This document shows, one piece after another, positions 21,905 through 33,005 of a stretch of DNA of 64,000 nt (the first letter of the stretch is position 1; the number at the start of each line of letters is the position of its first letter). The notes under the pieces are model-generated. The model was not told the DNA's origin and made no database searches. It saw nothing but the letters and a program-made list of their open reading frames with translations. A program made the position numbers and the translations under genes. Origin of the DNA: Lactarius indigo (Eukaryota > Basidiomycota > Agaricomycetes > Russulales > Russulaceae); the NCBI GenBank assembly GCA_025766275.1, contig JAFKAC010000008.1, positions 744,001-808,000 of the forward strand, given 5' to 3'.

Positions 21905-22275
21905 TCCCGAGGTGGTTGGTTAATCGGGTAGTGGATTACTTTACGGTTGATTAATAGCGCATTTTCACATATGCACATTCTTTAGAACTTGCTATAGTCA
22001 TGGGTCGTGTGGAACAACTAATCGGTTAAGGCACGAATACTCCCCCTTCGGCCTCGCGGGAATACAGTGAAAGAGAGCTGACCTGACAGAACGGTTGTAT
22101 TCGAACCAACTCCGCCCCCGCGACTGAGCATCACGAAATCGCACGAGATGCGGAAAAGACTCGGCATGCCACAAAGTCAGACGAAGAGGTCTGAGGCGAG
22201 CGGTGGGGTAATTTTGGCGCCTGGGACAGCGGGAGTGGGTCGCTCCCTCTTAATGGACAAGTACAATATACCACC
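21905..22275. other. Convergent intergenic region ARE2-EMC5
   Basis: The 3' ends of two convergent genes lie here. I see no further gene, repeat or RNA. Confidence 0.5.
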
Positions 22276-22876
22276 TCACGATTTTGTGGTGGTTAATGGA
22301 CCTGATTTCCCGTCTTGCCCTAACACTCTCCCCCTTGTCACGAAATTTGCGAACCCCATCCGCGCGTCCATGTCGTCAATCGTCCTAGACACACACCCCA
22401 CGAGTGCGAAATACGAATATAAGTTGCCGGGTAGAGCAAAACCAACTAACTTTGTGTTCTGCGTACCTGGTCTTCATCTCACTGGCCCACGTGATCTCCT
22501 TAAGAGCAGGTGCCTTGACGCAGGCACCGATGATTCCGAGGAACAACGCGAGGAGTGATTCAAGGACAATCTAGCGAAGTAGAATGAATGGGAGTTATAG
22601 ATCGGCAATGGGAAGAAGACAAGGATGCGCGCATACCGACGATGGAAGAGAAGTCTCGGGTCTTCCGAGTGCCTTCAAATGAGAAAGGTCTGCCACGTAT
22701 GCACGGTGAGATATGTGACGAGACTCGGACTTAGTCCTGGACGCGTACGTTCGTAGGTTGAGAAAGCGGCTACGAAAGGTAGGTGATGAACATATAATGG
22801 AACATGGAATATGGAGGGTACTCTCACCGTGGAAGAGCGCGACCATGGCGACACCTAGAACGAGCTGGCCCAGCAT
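22276..22876 (-). CDS. EMC5: ER membrane protein complex subunit 5 (EMC5/MMGT-like)
   Basis: Five exons (22876-22828, 22769-22749, 22689-22637, 22570-22467, 22384-22276) join to 336 nt, 111 residues. The protein starts MLGQLVLGVAMVALFHAAFS, a first membrane segment. A second follows (IVLESLLALFLGIIGACVKA), then the conserved tail WASEMKTRTIDDMDAR and GFANFVTRGR. This order and length fit EMC5 (MMGT1), part of the ER insertase that places tail-anchored and multipass proteins in the membrane. Exon 2 is only 21 nt, coding seven residues. Because exons are tiny, the gene is easy to miss; the only long frame here is a plus-strand shadow. Confidence 0.85.
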
Positions 22877-23258
22877 GGTTATTCAAGTTGACACGGTACG
22901 TAGTAAATTTCGATACGACCCGGAGCACCGCAAAGTGTGCTGATCGGCCCGTGACGGACCGGCACCATCGTCGTCTTCGTATCACGGCCTTGGGATCTAA
23001 ACTTCATGCAGCTTCGTTGTCCACCCAGGCCCCCAGAATACTATTAGATTTTCCAGAACCAACATCGCACGAGAGCACGACGCGGACATGCGTTTCAGAG
23101 GCAGTATCCAGGCAGTGTCCTAGGGATCCCGCCGGCAAGCGGCTATCGACTGCCTGTTTACACGTTCCCTTGGTTCGCTGGGCCGTTCATACTGGCAGGT
23201 TTTGGGGGTGTCCATACCCGTACCGTCTTACCATTACTACCACCACTTGTCGCCGAGG
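22877..23258. promoter_or_regulatory. Divergent promoter EMC5 / MLKL-like copy B
   Basis: This 382-bp region lies between two divergent starts. The right part holds blocks shared with copies A and C: CACGGCCTTGGGATCT at 22983-22998 and the CAGAGGCAGTATCCAGGCAG region near 23097-23116, followed by a second GGCAGTGTCCTAGG. The blocks sit at similar distances from the start in all three copies. Confidence 0.5.
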
Positions 23259-24452
23259 ATGCCGTCGAACCCGTTTTCTCGCAAGCAAAGCAAGAAGCAA
23301 CAGATCCCTACGCCTCATCCCGCAACATCTGATGATCAGCCCCTAGCTCGTAAGTACTACACAGGGACCACTACGATGCGATTTTCTGATTATTTTTGTC
23401 CAGATGGTACTACCGTCGTTTCTGACATTGGCACGCATGGGAATATTACGATGAGCGCAATTCAAACGTCGCTCGCAGCCCTCAAGGAGGGGAGTGCCCT
23501 GGCAACCAAGCTCCCATTTATCGCTCCCATCGCAAGTCTCCTGCTTCAAGCACTCACCATGCGGGATGTACGTGTTACTCACATATTCCCTGATAATGCT
23601 CTGATGAATGCGTCTCCAGGAAGTGAAGCAATACAAAGATGAGTGCGACATAGTGATGCACAAACTTGCCAGAATTGCGAGGATCATTGTCGATGTCGGC
23701 GAGTTGTGCAAACATCATAACCTGACCGAGGAAGATCTGCCTGCTGGTCTGCGGGCCATTCTGGGTTCTCTTCAAAGGTTCGTCTCTGTGGTGACTATCT
23801 TGCTCCCTGAGCCTTACGATCTGACGAAGGACCAGAGAGCTGGACAGGATTGAGCGGGTGCTGAAGGAGTGTTCGAAGAGAAAGGGCATCAAAGGGGTGC
23901 TTCTACGCAAGGATCTGTTGACGAAGATCAAGCAATGTGACGTGGAGATATCTAATGTGCTTCAAGCTTTCCAGGTTGGTGATTTATTTTGTTATTCGTG
24001 TCAATCGCCTTACAGGTCTGTAGGCCAAGTTGTCATTGGACACTCGCGTCGCGTTGATCGTGATGAGGCGAGAGGTACATGGCACACCAATACTGAATTA
24101 AATGCACTTGGTTGACAACTGTAACAGGCTACGCCCGATTCTGGCCCAGTTGAAGCGATACCGTGAGCTCTTCTCAGTTGTGTTCGTATCGCTTGTTGAT
24201 GTCGCCCCTTCTAGGACCATCCCTCAGGAGCCAAATGGTACACTGATATTTTGTGGCACTGAAAGTCCCTCGGGTGCTCTTTGGCGCCGGCGCAACACCG
24301 TGAATGCAAAGGCGCGTGCCATTTTGGGGCCGGATCTCCTGCCGAACGTCCCGCAATCACATACAACACTGCACTCGATCACTTTTTTTTTTTTAAATCC
24401 CCGATCAGCCTCACCCCTTTCGCGACATGTTGGGACATTACGTCAGGCATGA
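23259..24452 (+). CDS. MLKL-N-terminal-like helical protein, copy B (intact, 7 exons)
   Basis: Exons 23259-23349, 23404-23567, 23620-23777, 23836-23974, 24024-24074, 24128-24162 and 24215-24452 join to 876 nt, 291 residues. The domain order is the same as copy A: a basic leader (KQSKKQQIPTPHPATSDDQ), TSLAALKEGSALATKLPFIA, LLLQALTMRDEVKQYKDECD, LARIARIIVDVGELC, LERIERVL-type helix, LLRKDLLTKIKQCDVEISNV, and ALIVMRRE. The final exon differs from copy A, carries DLLPNVPQ, and passes through a 12-T run (FFF) to end at TGA. It lies 349 bp from the tail of the NLR gene and converges with it. A role as NLR-linked death effector is inference from the domain and neighbourhood. Confidence 0.7.
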
Positions 24453-24801
24453 TTCATTAGGAGTCTCTTACGCGGAGCATCGAAACGGGAAGGAGTCTGT
24501 AATGCATGAGGCTTGAGTACTTGAGTACTATACCAAACTGGGACATATGGTTACTCACCAGAGGCTGGACGTTAACGATATCCACCTATCTCTCTTCTTA
24601 GAGTAACAAAATCGGGCCCAATTGCATGCATCGATGGGTTGTGTCTCAGGATCTCAGTACTCAGTAATAAAAACTGGATGACGTTGGCGTTGCACTTTGT
24701 TAAACAGAGTGCAAATTGAAAGTCTCCTTCATAATGGCGTCTGGGTATTAAGAAGGCAATTATGGCAGAAGGCATCTCTTACGTCCAATCTCTATTTTAT
24801 A
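24453..24801. other. Convergent spacer between copy B and the NLR gene
   Basis: This is 349 bp of AT-rich sequence between convergent 3' ends. A short repeat, CTTGAGTACTTGAGTACT, lies near 24512. No gene was recognised. Confidence 0.45.
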
Positions 24802-27800
24802 TTATGTGACTTGCCTAGTAGACAGGAGTTGTACAATGTCATGCCACCCACAGGTCAGGGCTACTTCAGCTGCAGTCTTTCCGCTATTGTCGCACCTACC
24901 CACATCCACGTTATGGTCAAGCAATAACCGAACAACGTCCGGGTACCCGCCCTCCGACGCTTCGTGTAATGACGTAGATCCCTCGACATTCCGCACATCA
25001 ACCTCCGCCTTGTGTTCGAGAAGTATCTGGGCGACCGCGAAGTGCCCATTGGCCGCTGCTAGAAGGAGCGGAGTCCAGCCCTTCGCTTGTTGGTCGTTCA
25101 CGTCTGCCCCGTGGTCGAGCAGCCACTTCACGGCGTCGAGATGTCCAAATGCTGACGCAACGTGCAGTGGGACCCACCTCCACGTGCCACGCGAGTTTAT
25201 GTCGGCGCCGTGTGCGAACAGCAATTGGGCGACCTTGGTGTGCCCATCGACCAGCGACGCGTGCAACGCAGTACCACAACGACCGCCCCGAGCGTTGACG
25301 AGCTCTGGACTCTTGTCTACGAGGCGTCCTACTAGGCCATGGATGCCACAGCGCGCAGCATAGTATAAGGGAGTTGCTGTATTTAGTGCAGAGTCGTCCC
25401 ATTCGGAGGTGATTGGCCACGGGAACTTGTCTATGTTATGTAGTTTGACCCATGCCGAAAAATGTGGTTTATCCATATCAAAGAAATAATCCAACGCGTC
25501 TTGTATCCGCGATTCCACGTTCTCAAACAGGACGTGCTTGACCCAGTGCTTAGCGGCATATTGAACAAGAGGAATGCTCTCGATGCCGTGTCCGCCTGTG
25601 TGGTCGTCCATGTGGTGTAAGACGCCGAGACAAGCCTGGGCGAAAATCGTGTGCGCAGGCTCGAGGGGAATGTGAAAGTAGGAAATTTCTCCAGTAGAAC
25701 TCGCGAGGCGGTCCGACGTCAGGAATTCCTTTACAGAGAAATGGGAGAACTGGACCACCCTGGAGCCATTGTCGGTGATCACGGACACCAAACTGGAACA
25801 GGCAGACAGAACCACTTCTTCTTGGTCTTCCCAGCGCCACGCCGCATTGAATTTCGGGACTCCTCCCACGTTGAAGTCGACTGCAAGGACCTCCGCCAGC
25901 TCCTCGACCCGGAGTGGACGGTCGGCCACAGCGAGACATTGTAAAAGCCGGTGGGCATGCCGCTGGTTCGCCTTGTTTATCTCTTTTAGTATCCGCTCGT
26001 ATGTTTCGTCCAGTGATTTGGGCAGCTCCTCGAGGGCGTGACGCAGACTGGGTGCGAGACAGTGCCGAAGGGCCTCCAATTGGCAAAAAACCCATCGGAA
26101 CCTATGTGAAGTCTTCAGCGAGCATGACAAAGGAGTAACGACGATCTCACATTCCATCAGCTTTGGCTGAGAGTGTCCCAACAACCATGTCCCTTTCCTC
26201 TGCTCTCCATCTCCGCATCATCGTGTCCGAGTAAACAATTGAGCTGACGTAGTTCGCGATATCTGCCTTCTGTCCACTTTCGTCGTGAAGAGAGACGCGG
26301 TGAGGTGCCAGTGGCTCGAGAGCATTACGAATGTCGACCTCGGGCCGACTAGTGACACACAAATGCAAGTTCGGAAGCTTCAACTCGACGAGTTCCTTGA
26401 CAAGCCGTAGGACCTTCTCGCGAGGTGTTGGCATCCCCGAAGTATTGAGACTTTCATCAAGCGCGTCCATGATGAGGTAGATCGGGGTTTCCCCGAGGGC
26501 CACAAGTATGGTCTTGAGACATTGTGCGAGTGCGTCGTCATTTGGCTGTACTGAGCCCCGACGGTGGGATGAGTACAAGGCAAAAAGAATATCGCAGTAG
26601 ACATCGGATTGATCAGTGAGCTGGATAAGAATGGAGGAAAGTAAAGCACGGGAATCCTGCTTTCCAGTGTCCTTGAAGTCGAAATAAAAGTAGGCCATCG
26701 ACGCAAACCCAGCTTTACAGACGCTTTCTATATCTTGGATGATCACGGAGCTGGCCGAAAGTATAGCTTGAGCCCGACTATAAACGTAATTGTTAGGGAA
26801 AACGAACCTAAGGATACTCTTCCCCGAGCCCGCTATGAGGCAGCAAGACATTAGTATTGATTCGGTCGACGGAGGAAGAAATAGAAATATACGTTTTCCG
26901 TGGACCCACAGCAAGCACCCGGAGGCCTTCCAAATGTCGAAGGCATCGCTTCGAGTAAGCCACACTGCGGTACCCTTGTGGTGAGCACCACAAGCCGTGT
27001 TGTAATTGATGGACGGATCGGGGGGAGTAAGCCAGTTTCGAAGGTCATGTCGAAGCTGATTACCTGTAAGCGTATGTAAACGACTGCAGCCAATGACAGC
27101 GGGATTGGAAAAATGACGGACAGTTCAAATCGTCTACGGTGTTCACGATCCGTTCGATCGCTGCGCTTCTTTCTTTTCCCCCTGGCCAAACTGAAGTGTG
27201 AGGATGGTGTGTAAGCCGGATAAGCAGGCTCACGCACCATCGACGATTAGCTTCACGTCGTCGCTGACGAACCCCACCCTATCGCTGACTTGTCTCACTC
27301 CGTCATCGACGGCCTGCACCTTGTGGTCAACGTCTTGAACCCTTTCGTCGACACCCTCCACCTTCCCGTCGACACCTTGTATCCCTTTGTTGACGCCCTC
27401 TACCTGGTCGCCGATTCCCTTCACCTGGCCGTCAACATCATGGGCAAGTCTCAGAACTTCTGCAATAGCCATACGGGCCTCTTCTTGCGTCAATTTGTCA
27501 AGTCTTTGTAGTGCATCCTCGATATCTCTTCTCCCCACAAGCGTTTTGAGGAATTTCTCTGAATCAAATCCGATGAGATGAAATCAGAGTATAACTAGGG
27601 AATACCGAACTCGCTCGCCCTTGTTTTATCTCCTCGGTCGCTATCGCGAAAATGGTCAGGACCTCAACCATAATCTCTACGATAACGTCCATCATAGCTG
27701 CCGTCTGTGAAACTTCTTTATAGGCCTCGAGCCGTTTGAAAAAGTTCTCAATGCGTTCAAAGATGTCGATGAGAGTATCGTGGTTGGCAGTAACGTCTTT

Positions 27801-28263
27801 GGATGCCTGAACAATCGAGCTGTCATGATGGACCACGGGGCGGGGTTATCAAAGGTGCTCACCAAGAGAAGAACTCCAATTCCGGCAAAGATCACCTTGG
27901 CGGGCGAGAATAACTAAAAAAAAAACGAACATTACATCGCAGATCTCGAACCAGTGCCAACTTTCTGATACTCACCAAGCCAACGCCTTCGGCAAGTGTA
28001 GCGGACAATGCGTAAAGGACATTTACGGTAGGATTAAGCCACTTTGTCAGCCTTTCATCGTCCCTCCGAGACCGATCAAACTCCTGGACCTGGGCTCTAA
28101 GCACAGCACGAATTGCATCGGGAGAGTCGCAAGTATTGAGCCAGGTGGCCAAAGGATGGGACGTGATGTCCTGCCCTGTTCGCTTTTTGTAGGCATTGAA
28201 GGCAGTTCTGAAGATAGACTCGAAGTTCGAGGAAGAAGCGCTTCTGAGAGGGGATTGAGACAT
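24802..28263 (-). CDS. STAND/NLR receptor: Goodbye - coiled coil - NACHT - ankyrin repeats
   Basis: Eight exons (28263-27976, 27913-27863, 27806-27611, 27558-27234, 27083-26893, 26832-26808, 26777-26151, 26101-24802) join to exactly 3003 nt, 1000 residues. Residues 1-180 match the fungal Goodbye domain (HPLATWLNTCDSPDAI, LFSPAKVIFAGIGVLL). Then come nine heptads (VDGQVKG-type) forming a coiled coil. The Walker A HGKPGSGKS is split by introns, with most of it in a 25-nt exon. Walker B reads PIYLIMDALDES, followed by VTSRPEVDI and a winged-helix-like region (LPKSLDETYERILKEI). The C-terminal third holds about six ankyrin repeats, e.g. TPLLLAAANGHFAVAQILLE. Such proteins act in fungal non-self recognition and programmed cell death. 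The ligand and downstream effector are unknown here; MLKL-like genes flank it on both sides. Confidence 0.88.
27240..27434 (-). repeat. 21-bp tandem repeat coding nine heptads in the NLR
   Basis: The coding strand repeats a unit of seven codons with Val/Ile at positions 1 and 5: VDGQVKG, IGDQVEG, VNKGIQG, VDGKVEG, VDERVQD, VDHKVQA, VDDGVRQ, VSDRVGF, VSDDVKL. The 3-4 spacing of hydrophobic residues is that of a coiled coil. Repeat units of this kind can gain or lose copies by slippage. Confidence 0.8.
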
Positions 28264-28923
28264 GATGTAACCGTGAGGTATAGATTCAGATTGGGGTGAG
28301 AGGAAAGTAGAGGATCCGCGACAGCAATTAACGGAGAACTTGAATGCCCGAGGCAGGACAGTCTACTGCTTCGTGTATTGCAGATATTTGGATGATCTGG
28401 GTAAGTACCATAGAGGCGCTAGCGACTCGATAACGGTAAACGCATCAACATGGCCAAAGGCGGTGTCAAGGGAAGAATAGACCGAATTAAGGGAAGAAAG
28501 GGCCACCAGTTGACGCCAACGATTCCGAGTCGGAACTCATAGCCGCCAGATAAAGCTCGATAGAGCATGAGTAGTACGGTCTTGTCAACCAACAGAGAGA
28601 AAGGCGGCCCGTAACGCGTAACGGTCCGCCGCCCATCCTCGACAGTCTGGAGGCTCCAAGCTTCCGACTCTAGATGCCTACCACGGCCTTAGGACCCTTC
28701 ATGATCCATCCCAGGTCCCTTGTATGTGGTCCTGACCCAAGACCACAACGCGGACTATCGACATGTGTCTCAGAGGCAGTGTCCTAGGCATGGTCCTTGG
28801 GAAACCGCCCGCATGCGGCTATCGAGTGCCTGAATCGTTCTGCTGGTTTGCTAGGGCCGTTCCGACTTGTAGAGTGTTCGCACCCTTCCGCCTAACCACC
28901 CCTACTATCGATTGTTGTCAAGG
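28264..28923. promoter_or_regulatory. Divergent promoter NLR / MLKL-like copy C
   Basis: This 660-bp region separates the NLR start (minus) and the copy C start (plus). The right half carries the two blocks shared with copies A and B (28669-28693 and about 28768-28790). The left half has no shared block that I can see. No gene was recognised inside. Confidence 0.5.
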
Positions 28924-30083
28924 ATGCCGTTGTCTCTCAGGAAAAGGTTCAGCGGGTCTCGTTCTGCGACGTCTGATGATCGGCTCCCAGCTCGTAAGTA
29001 TGACCTAGGAACCGCTATGATCAAGACTAGGATACGATTTGCTGAACGTTTTGACCAGGTGATGCTACCATAATCTCTGACCCAGCTTGGGAGATCGGCA
29101 TGCATAATGATATTACAATGAGCGCTATTCAAACATCACTCGCAGCTCTCAAGGAGGGGAGTACCTTGGCCACCAAACTCCCATTTATCGCCCCCATCGC
29201 GAGTCTCTTACTTCAAGCACTCACTATGCGGGATGTACGTGTTACGTACATTTCATCTGACAGTGATCTCATGAGTGCGTCTCCAGGAGGTGAAGCAATA
29301 CAAGGAGGAGTGCGAAATAGTGATGCACAAACTCACCAGAATCGCGAGGATCATTGTCGATGTCGGCGAGTTGTGCGAACATCATAACCTGACCGAGGGA
29401 GATCTACCAACTGGTCTGCGGACCATTCTAGATTCCCTTTAAAGGTTCGTCTCTTCGGTGACTATCGTGCTCCTGAGCCTCACGATCTGACGAAGGACCA
29501 GAGAGCTGGATAGGATCGCGCAGGTGCTGAAGGAGTGCTCGAAGAGAAAGGGCATAAAAGGGATGCTTCTACGCAAGGATCTGTTGACGAAGATCAAGCA
29601 ATGCGATGTTGAGATATCTAATGTGCTTCAAGCCTTCCAGGTTGGTGCTTTATTTGTTATTCGTGTTGATCGCCTTACATGCCCCCCTGTAGGCGAAATT
29701 GTTGTTGGACGTCCGCGTCGCGTTGATCGCGGTGAGGCAAGAGGTACGGGGCACGCCGATATTAAAGTGCACTTGGTTGAAAATCATGATAGGTCGCCTC
29801 TGATTCCGGCCCAATTGAAGCAATACCGTAAGCTCTTCTGAGTTGTATTGGCAAAATACTATCGGATGCTGATGTCGCCTTTTCTAGGACTGTCTCTCAG
29901 GAGCTGAGTAGCGCACAGGCTTTGTTGGGGACGAAGGGTACTTTGAGTGCTCGGCATATCACGTTGAATGCCAAGGAGCCGATGGTCCGTCTCAGGCAAG
30001 CCATTTTGGGGCTGGATCTCCTGCCGAACGTCACGCCATTACATACGATCACCACCTTCCGTCCATCTCTTTTTTTTTTTTAA
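28924..30083 (+). pseudogene. MLKL-N-terminal-like helical protein, copy C, one premature TAA
   Basis: The exon pattern matches copy B: 28924-28993, 29059-29234, 29287-29444, 29502-29640, 29693-29743, 29793-29827, 29888-30083. The text is also parallel: TSLAALKEGSTLATKLPFIA, LLLQALTMRDEVKQYKEECE, LTRIARIIVDVGELC, LLRKDLLTKIKQCDVEISNV, then DLLPNV near the end. At 29440-29442 the codon before the third intron is TAA, where copies A and B have CAA. This is a single C to T change, and all other joins and frames remain intact. Translation would stop at about residue 134, after the second core helix. It is either a recent pseudogene or a truncated protein. The reading frame ends in a 12-T run at the stop. 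Confidence 0.75.
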
Positions 30084-30532
30084 ATCTCCGATGATGCCTC
30101 GAGGTTACGAGTTGGGAGCGCCACTACTAGGTATTTGGTAAGGGGGGCAAACCACTTCATAGTCACGTGTCACGTATTGTCACACCCCCTTATCGAAACT
30201 CTGAGTATACATGGCCCCGTCTACATGGCCCCAAGCTCGACCAGCTCGATTTCCAGTATGTACTGTACAGTGTTGATTCGAGGAATTAATGCAGTAAATT
30301 TTTGGTGTAGTTGTAGGCGGTAATCCCTCCCTCCGATTTGTTGAATGAACCTGGGAATCTCGAATCACCCTGGCTGACACTCGAAGTGATCAAGGATTCG
30401 AGCTAGGACTTCACCATTGGTCCCTTTTGTGATGGGATCGACAACCCACTTATCTAGGTCGCAAAGTATCAGACGTGTACTCTAGTAACGTGCTACGATA
30501 GTAGCACATGCATGGCACCGTACGCGCGACAG
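30084..30532. other. Convergent intergenic region copy C - VPS5
   Basis: No gene was recognised. The interval lies between two convergent 3' ends, and short CACGTGTCACGTATTGTCAC-like sequence occurs near 30163. It may include decayed transposon sequence, but no terminus was identified. Confidence 0.45.
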
Positions 30533-33005
30533 CTAGGCTACACCCGTAGATATGGTCGCGTCTTCCTTGGGACCTGCACCAGTAATCTTCTTCAGTAACA
30601 ACTGCTGAAATGTCTCCCGTGCCTGTATCGTCTCTTTCTGTCTCGTGATCATACCATCCAGAAGTTGCTCCAGGGTCTTCTTGAAATCCTCGATTCGCTC
30701 TTGCTCAAACCGCGCCACCTCAGTCTTCACCAACCGCGACACGTGTTCAAATTCTTGCTTCGCGTCCAGTGCCCGTCGTTCCGCCTACATCAGTACCATT
30801 AATTGTTTGTCCCCACGTGACAAGAAAGAACGCACTTCGCCAATCTGAGAATATGAATGTCCGAGGCGGTCGGTCGCGATCTTGCCCTGCGCACGGTTCC
30901 GCTCGTGCGCTTGTTTAATGCGCCGCAGCTCCGCATCTGCGTTTTGCCACGCGTGATATACTCGCACGCGCGAGCTAAACGCCATCTGTTGAAAGTTTTC
31001 CAGTCGGTTTCAGGGCAAAGATTATCAGCGAGGTAGCTCACTCGGACAGAGTTGACGAGGCGGGCATACTCGTCCGCGGTGCTCAATAGGGACGCTTGAT
31101 CCGCGCGGGCCTGAGCGGACTCTGTCTCTTGAGCTTTACGCTCGAGTTCTGCCAGCGCCCCGAGTGAATGCGAGAGCGATTTCCCGAGATCTGAAGCGGC
31201 CAGGTCACCAACGATCTGCGCAAACTCACCGACGGCGCCGGCCAATTCTATTCGTTCGTCCCGGTCAATACGCTCACCATGAGGTGTCGGTGGAAAACGC
31301 ACCATTACGCTGTCTAGAGACGACCTCGATGGCTTTGACGAGGCCACGAAGCTGTGACTCGAGAATGTCAAGGTGGGCTTTTTGCCGATCAAACCACTAG
31401 GACGAATGTCAGCTGGGGATAACACAAATCGCGAATGGCACCTCGAAGCACCTCGTCCATCTCAACAAAGCGGGGGCCAGTGATGGACTGGCCGATCGAC
31501 GCCATCAAACCTCCGCGTTCGTTGGCGAGCTCCGCTTTACGGTGCTTGATCTGTCCAAAGTCACGTTACTAACACCCATCTTGTCTAGGACATCAGTAGC
31601 GCATACATCCAGTGAGAACGTGTCGCTTTCTAAGAACAGCTTGAGGTCCGCGTCTTTGCATAATACCGGGTGATTTGCGATCTTGTTTATGCAGTTTTCG
31701 AGTGCGGTCCGTCGCTGTTGGACAAACTGATCATCGAAGCGCCCAAAGGGACTCTTTTCGGGAACAGGGGGAACAACGACGCCAGGGTTGTTGTTCGAGA
31801 GAGTTCCATACAGCCATAGAAAGTCTGAGTAGCGACGAAGAACAGAAAATGAAGGTTGGGAAAACAGTGGGGAAGTCGTCTAGAAAAAGAAAAATCACAA
31901 GAGCCGACAAGGACCGAGTTTGGACCCAGCCATACCTTGGTGTGTACTGTGTACATCGTATAAGCCCGGATGGGGTCCCCGACCTTTTGAGGGTCATCGA
32001 CAGTGATCGTGAACAGAGGTTGCAGCCCGGTTTCCTTCTTGGCTGCAGGGGTTTCCTGAGGCTTGGGCGACCACTGACATGAGCTGCACTCGCTGATAGG
32101 CAGTAGAATGACGTGCTCACAGGTCGCGGGCGCAGTGGCTTGTCGTCGTCATCGTCGTCATCATCACCTTTCTCAGGGGAAACGGGCATTGAAGCATTAT
32201 TGGCAAACGTGCTATGTGCGTTGTCCCATCCCCCGAAGCTCTCCCCACCCAACGCGAGACTCGCGAATGAAGTAGTTGGGAGCTGGTCAAGCGGAGAGGA
32301 GATAACGCGATTTGATTCGCTGACTGTTGGAGAAGGGTTGAAGGGAAGGTGCACGGAGGGCTGCGGGACATATTGGCGCTGCGGTAGTCGCGCGGATGAC
32401 GGCGGCGGTGGGGATAGCGGGGCGGAATGGTCTGCGAGCTCCGCAGGGATGGCAGACGATGGTGTCTCGGGGGAGGAAGGTTGCACGGTGGGTGAATTTT
32501 CGGGTGGAGACGTGGTAGATGGGAGAGTTAGAGTGGGAGCTGCATGCAGAAGCGCGTCTGAAACAGGTTTGCTCGGGGACGTATGCTGGGCAGGAGACTC
32601 GGGTGAAACTGTAGATGTGTCGTCTTCTGGACTATATCTATGTTCGGAGAAACCAGGAGATGTGATGGGCTTCGCGGCGGGATCTGGCTTATCGTCGGCG
32701 GGAAGGTTTGCAGAGTCTAAGGGATCAGATGCAGCTGTCGGAACACTGAACGAGCGAGACTCAGCCGGGACTGCAGAAGTGGTAAAAGACTCCTCGTGTG
32801 ATTCAACTGTTGGTGCTGTGGTAGGCAGACCGTTGAATCCAGATTCGTCATATTCGAACGCAGAAGAGGTGACTGTCGCGGCCGGGTGAGTGTATGATGA
32901 CCAAGGGTCTGGTGAGTTAGAACGAGCTGGGGCAAATGGATCCTCGAACGGGTTTTCCTCTAAAGCGCGAGAGGATTGTTGTAAGAGATCGTCAAAGCCG
33001 GACAT
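30533..33005 (-). CDS. VPS5: Sorting nexin VPS5 (retromer-associated PX-BAR protein)
   Basis: The start at 33005 gives MSGFDDLLQQSSRALEENPF, then about 280 disordered Ser/Pro-rich residues and an eight-Asp run (DDDDDDDD). Next is a PX domain: FTITVDDPQKVGDPIRAYTM, RRYSDFLWLYGTLSNNNPGV, PPVPEKSPFGRFDDQFVQQR. The C-terminal half is a helical BAR region (LSHSLGALAELERKAQE, DEYARLVNSVRVSY, FQQLLLKKITGAGPK), ending at 30533. VPS5 with VPS17 forms the membrane-bending part of retromer for endosome-to-Golgi recycling. Introns interrupt the PX and BAR regions; not all internal joins were fixed. The RRYSDF phosphoinositide-binding motif is intact. Confidence 0.88.

Noticed and set aside
22148..22558. 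136-residue plus-strand ORF
   Set aside because: Shadow of the minus-strand EMC5 exons, which read as conserved membrane protein.
30361..30440. tRNA-like look of the ATTCGAGCT segment
   Set aside because: No matching A box, acceptor stem or anticodon arm could be folded by eye.
32113..32889. 258-residue Ser/Gly-rich plus-strand ORF
   Set aside because: Antisense of the low-complexity N-terminus of VPS5; composition follows from Ser/Pro codons on the other strand.
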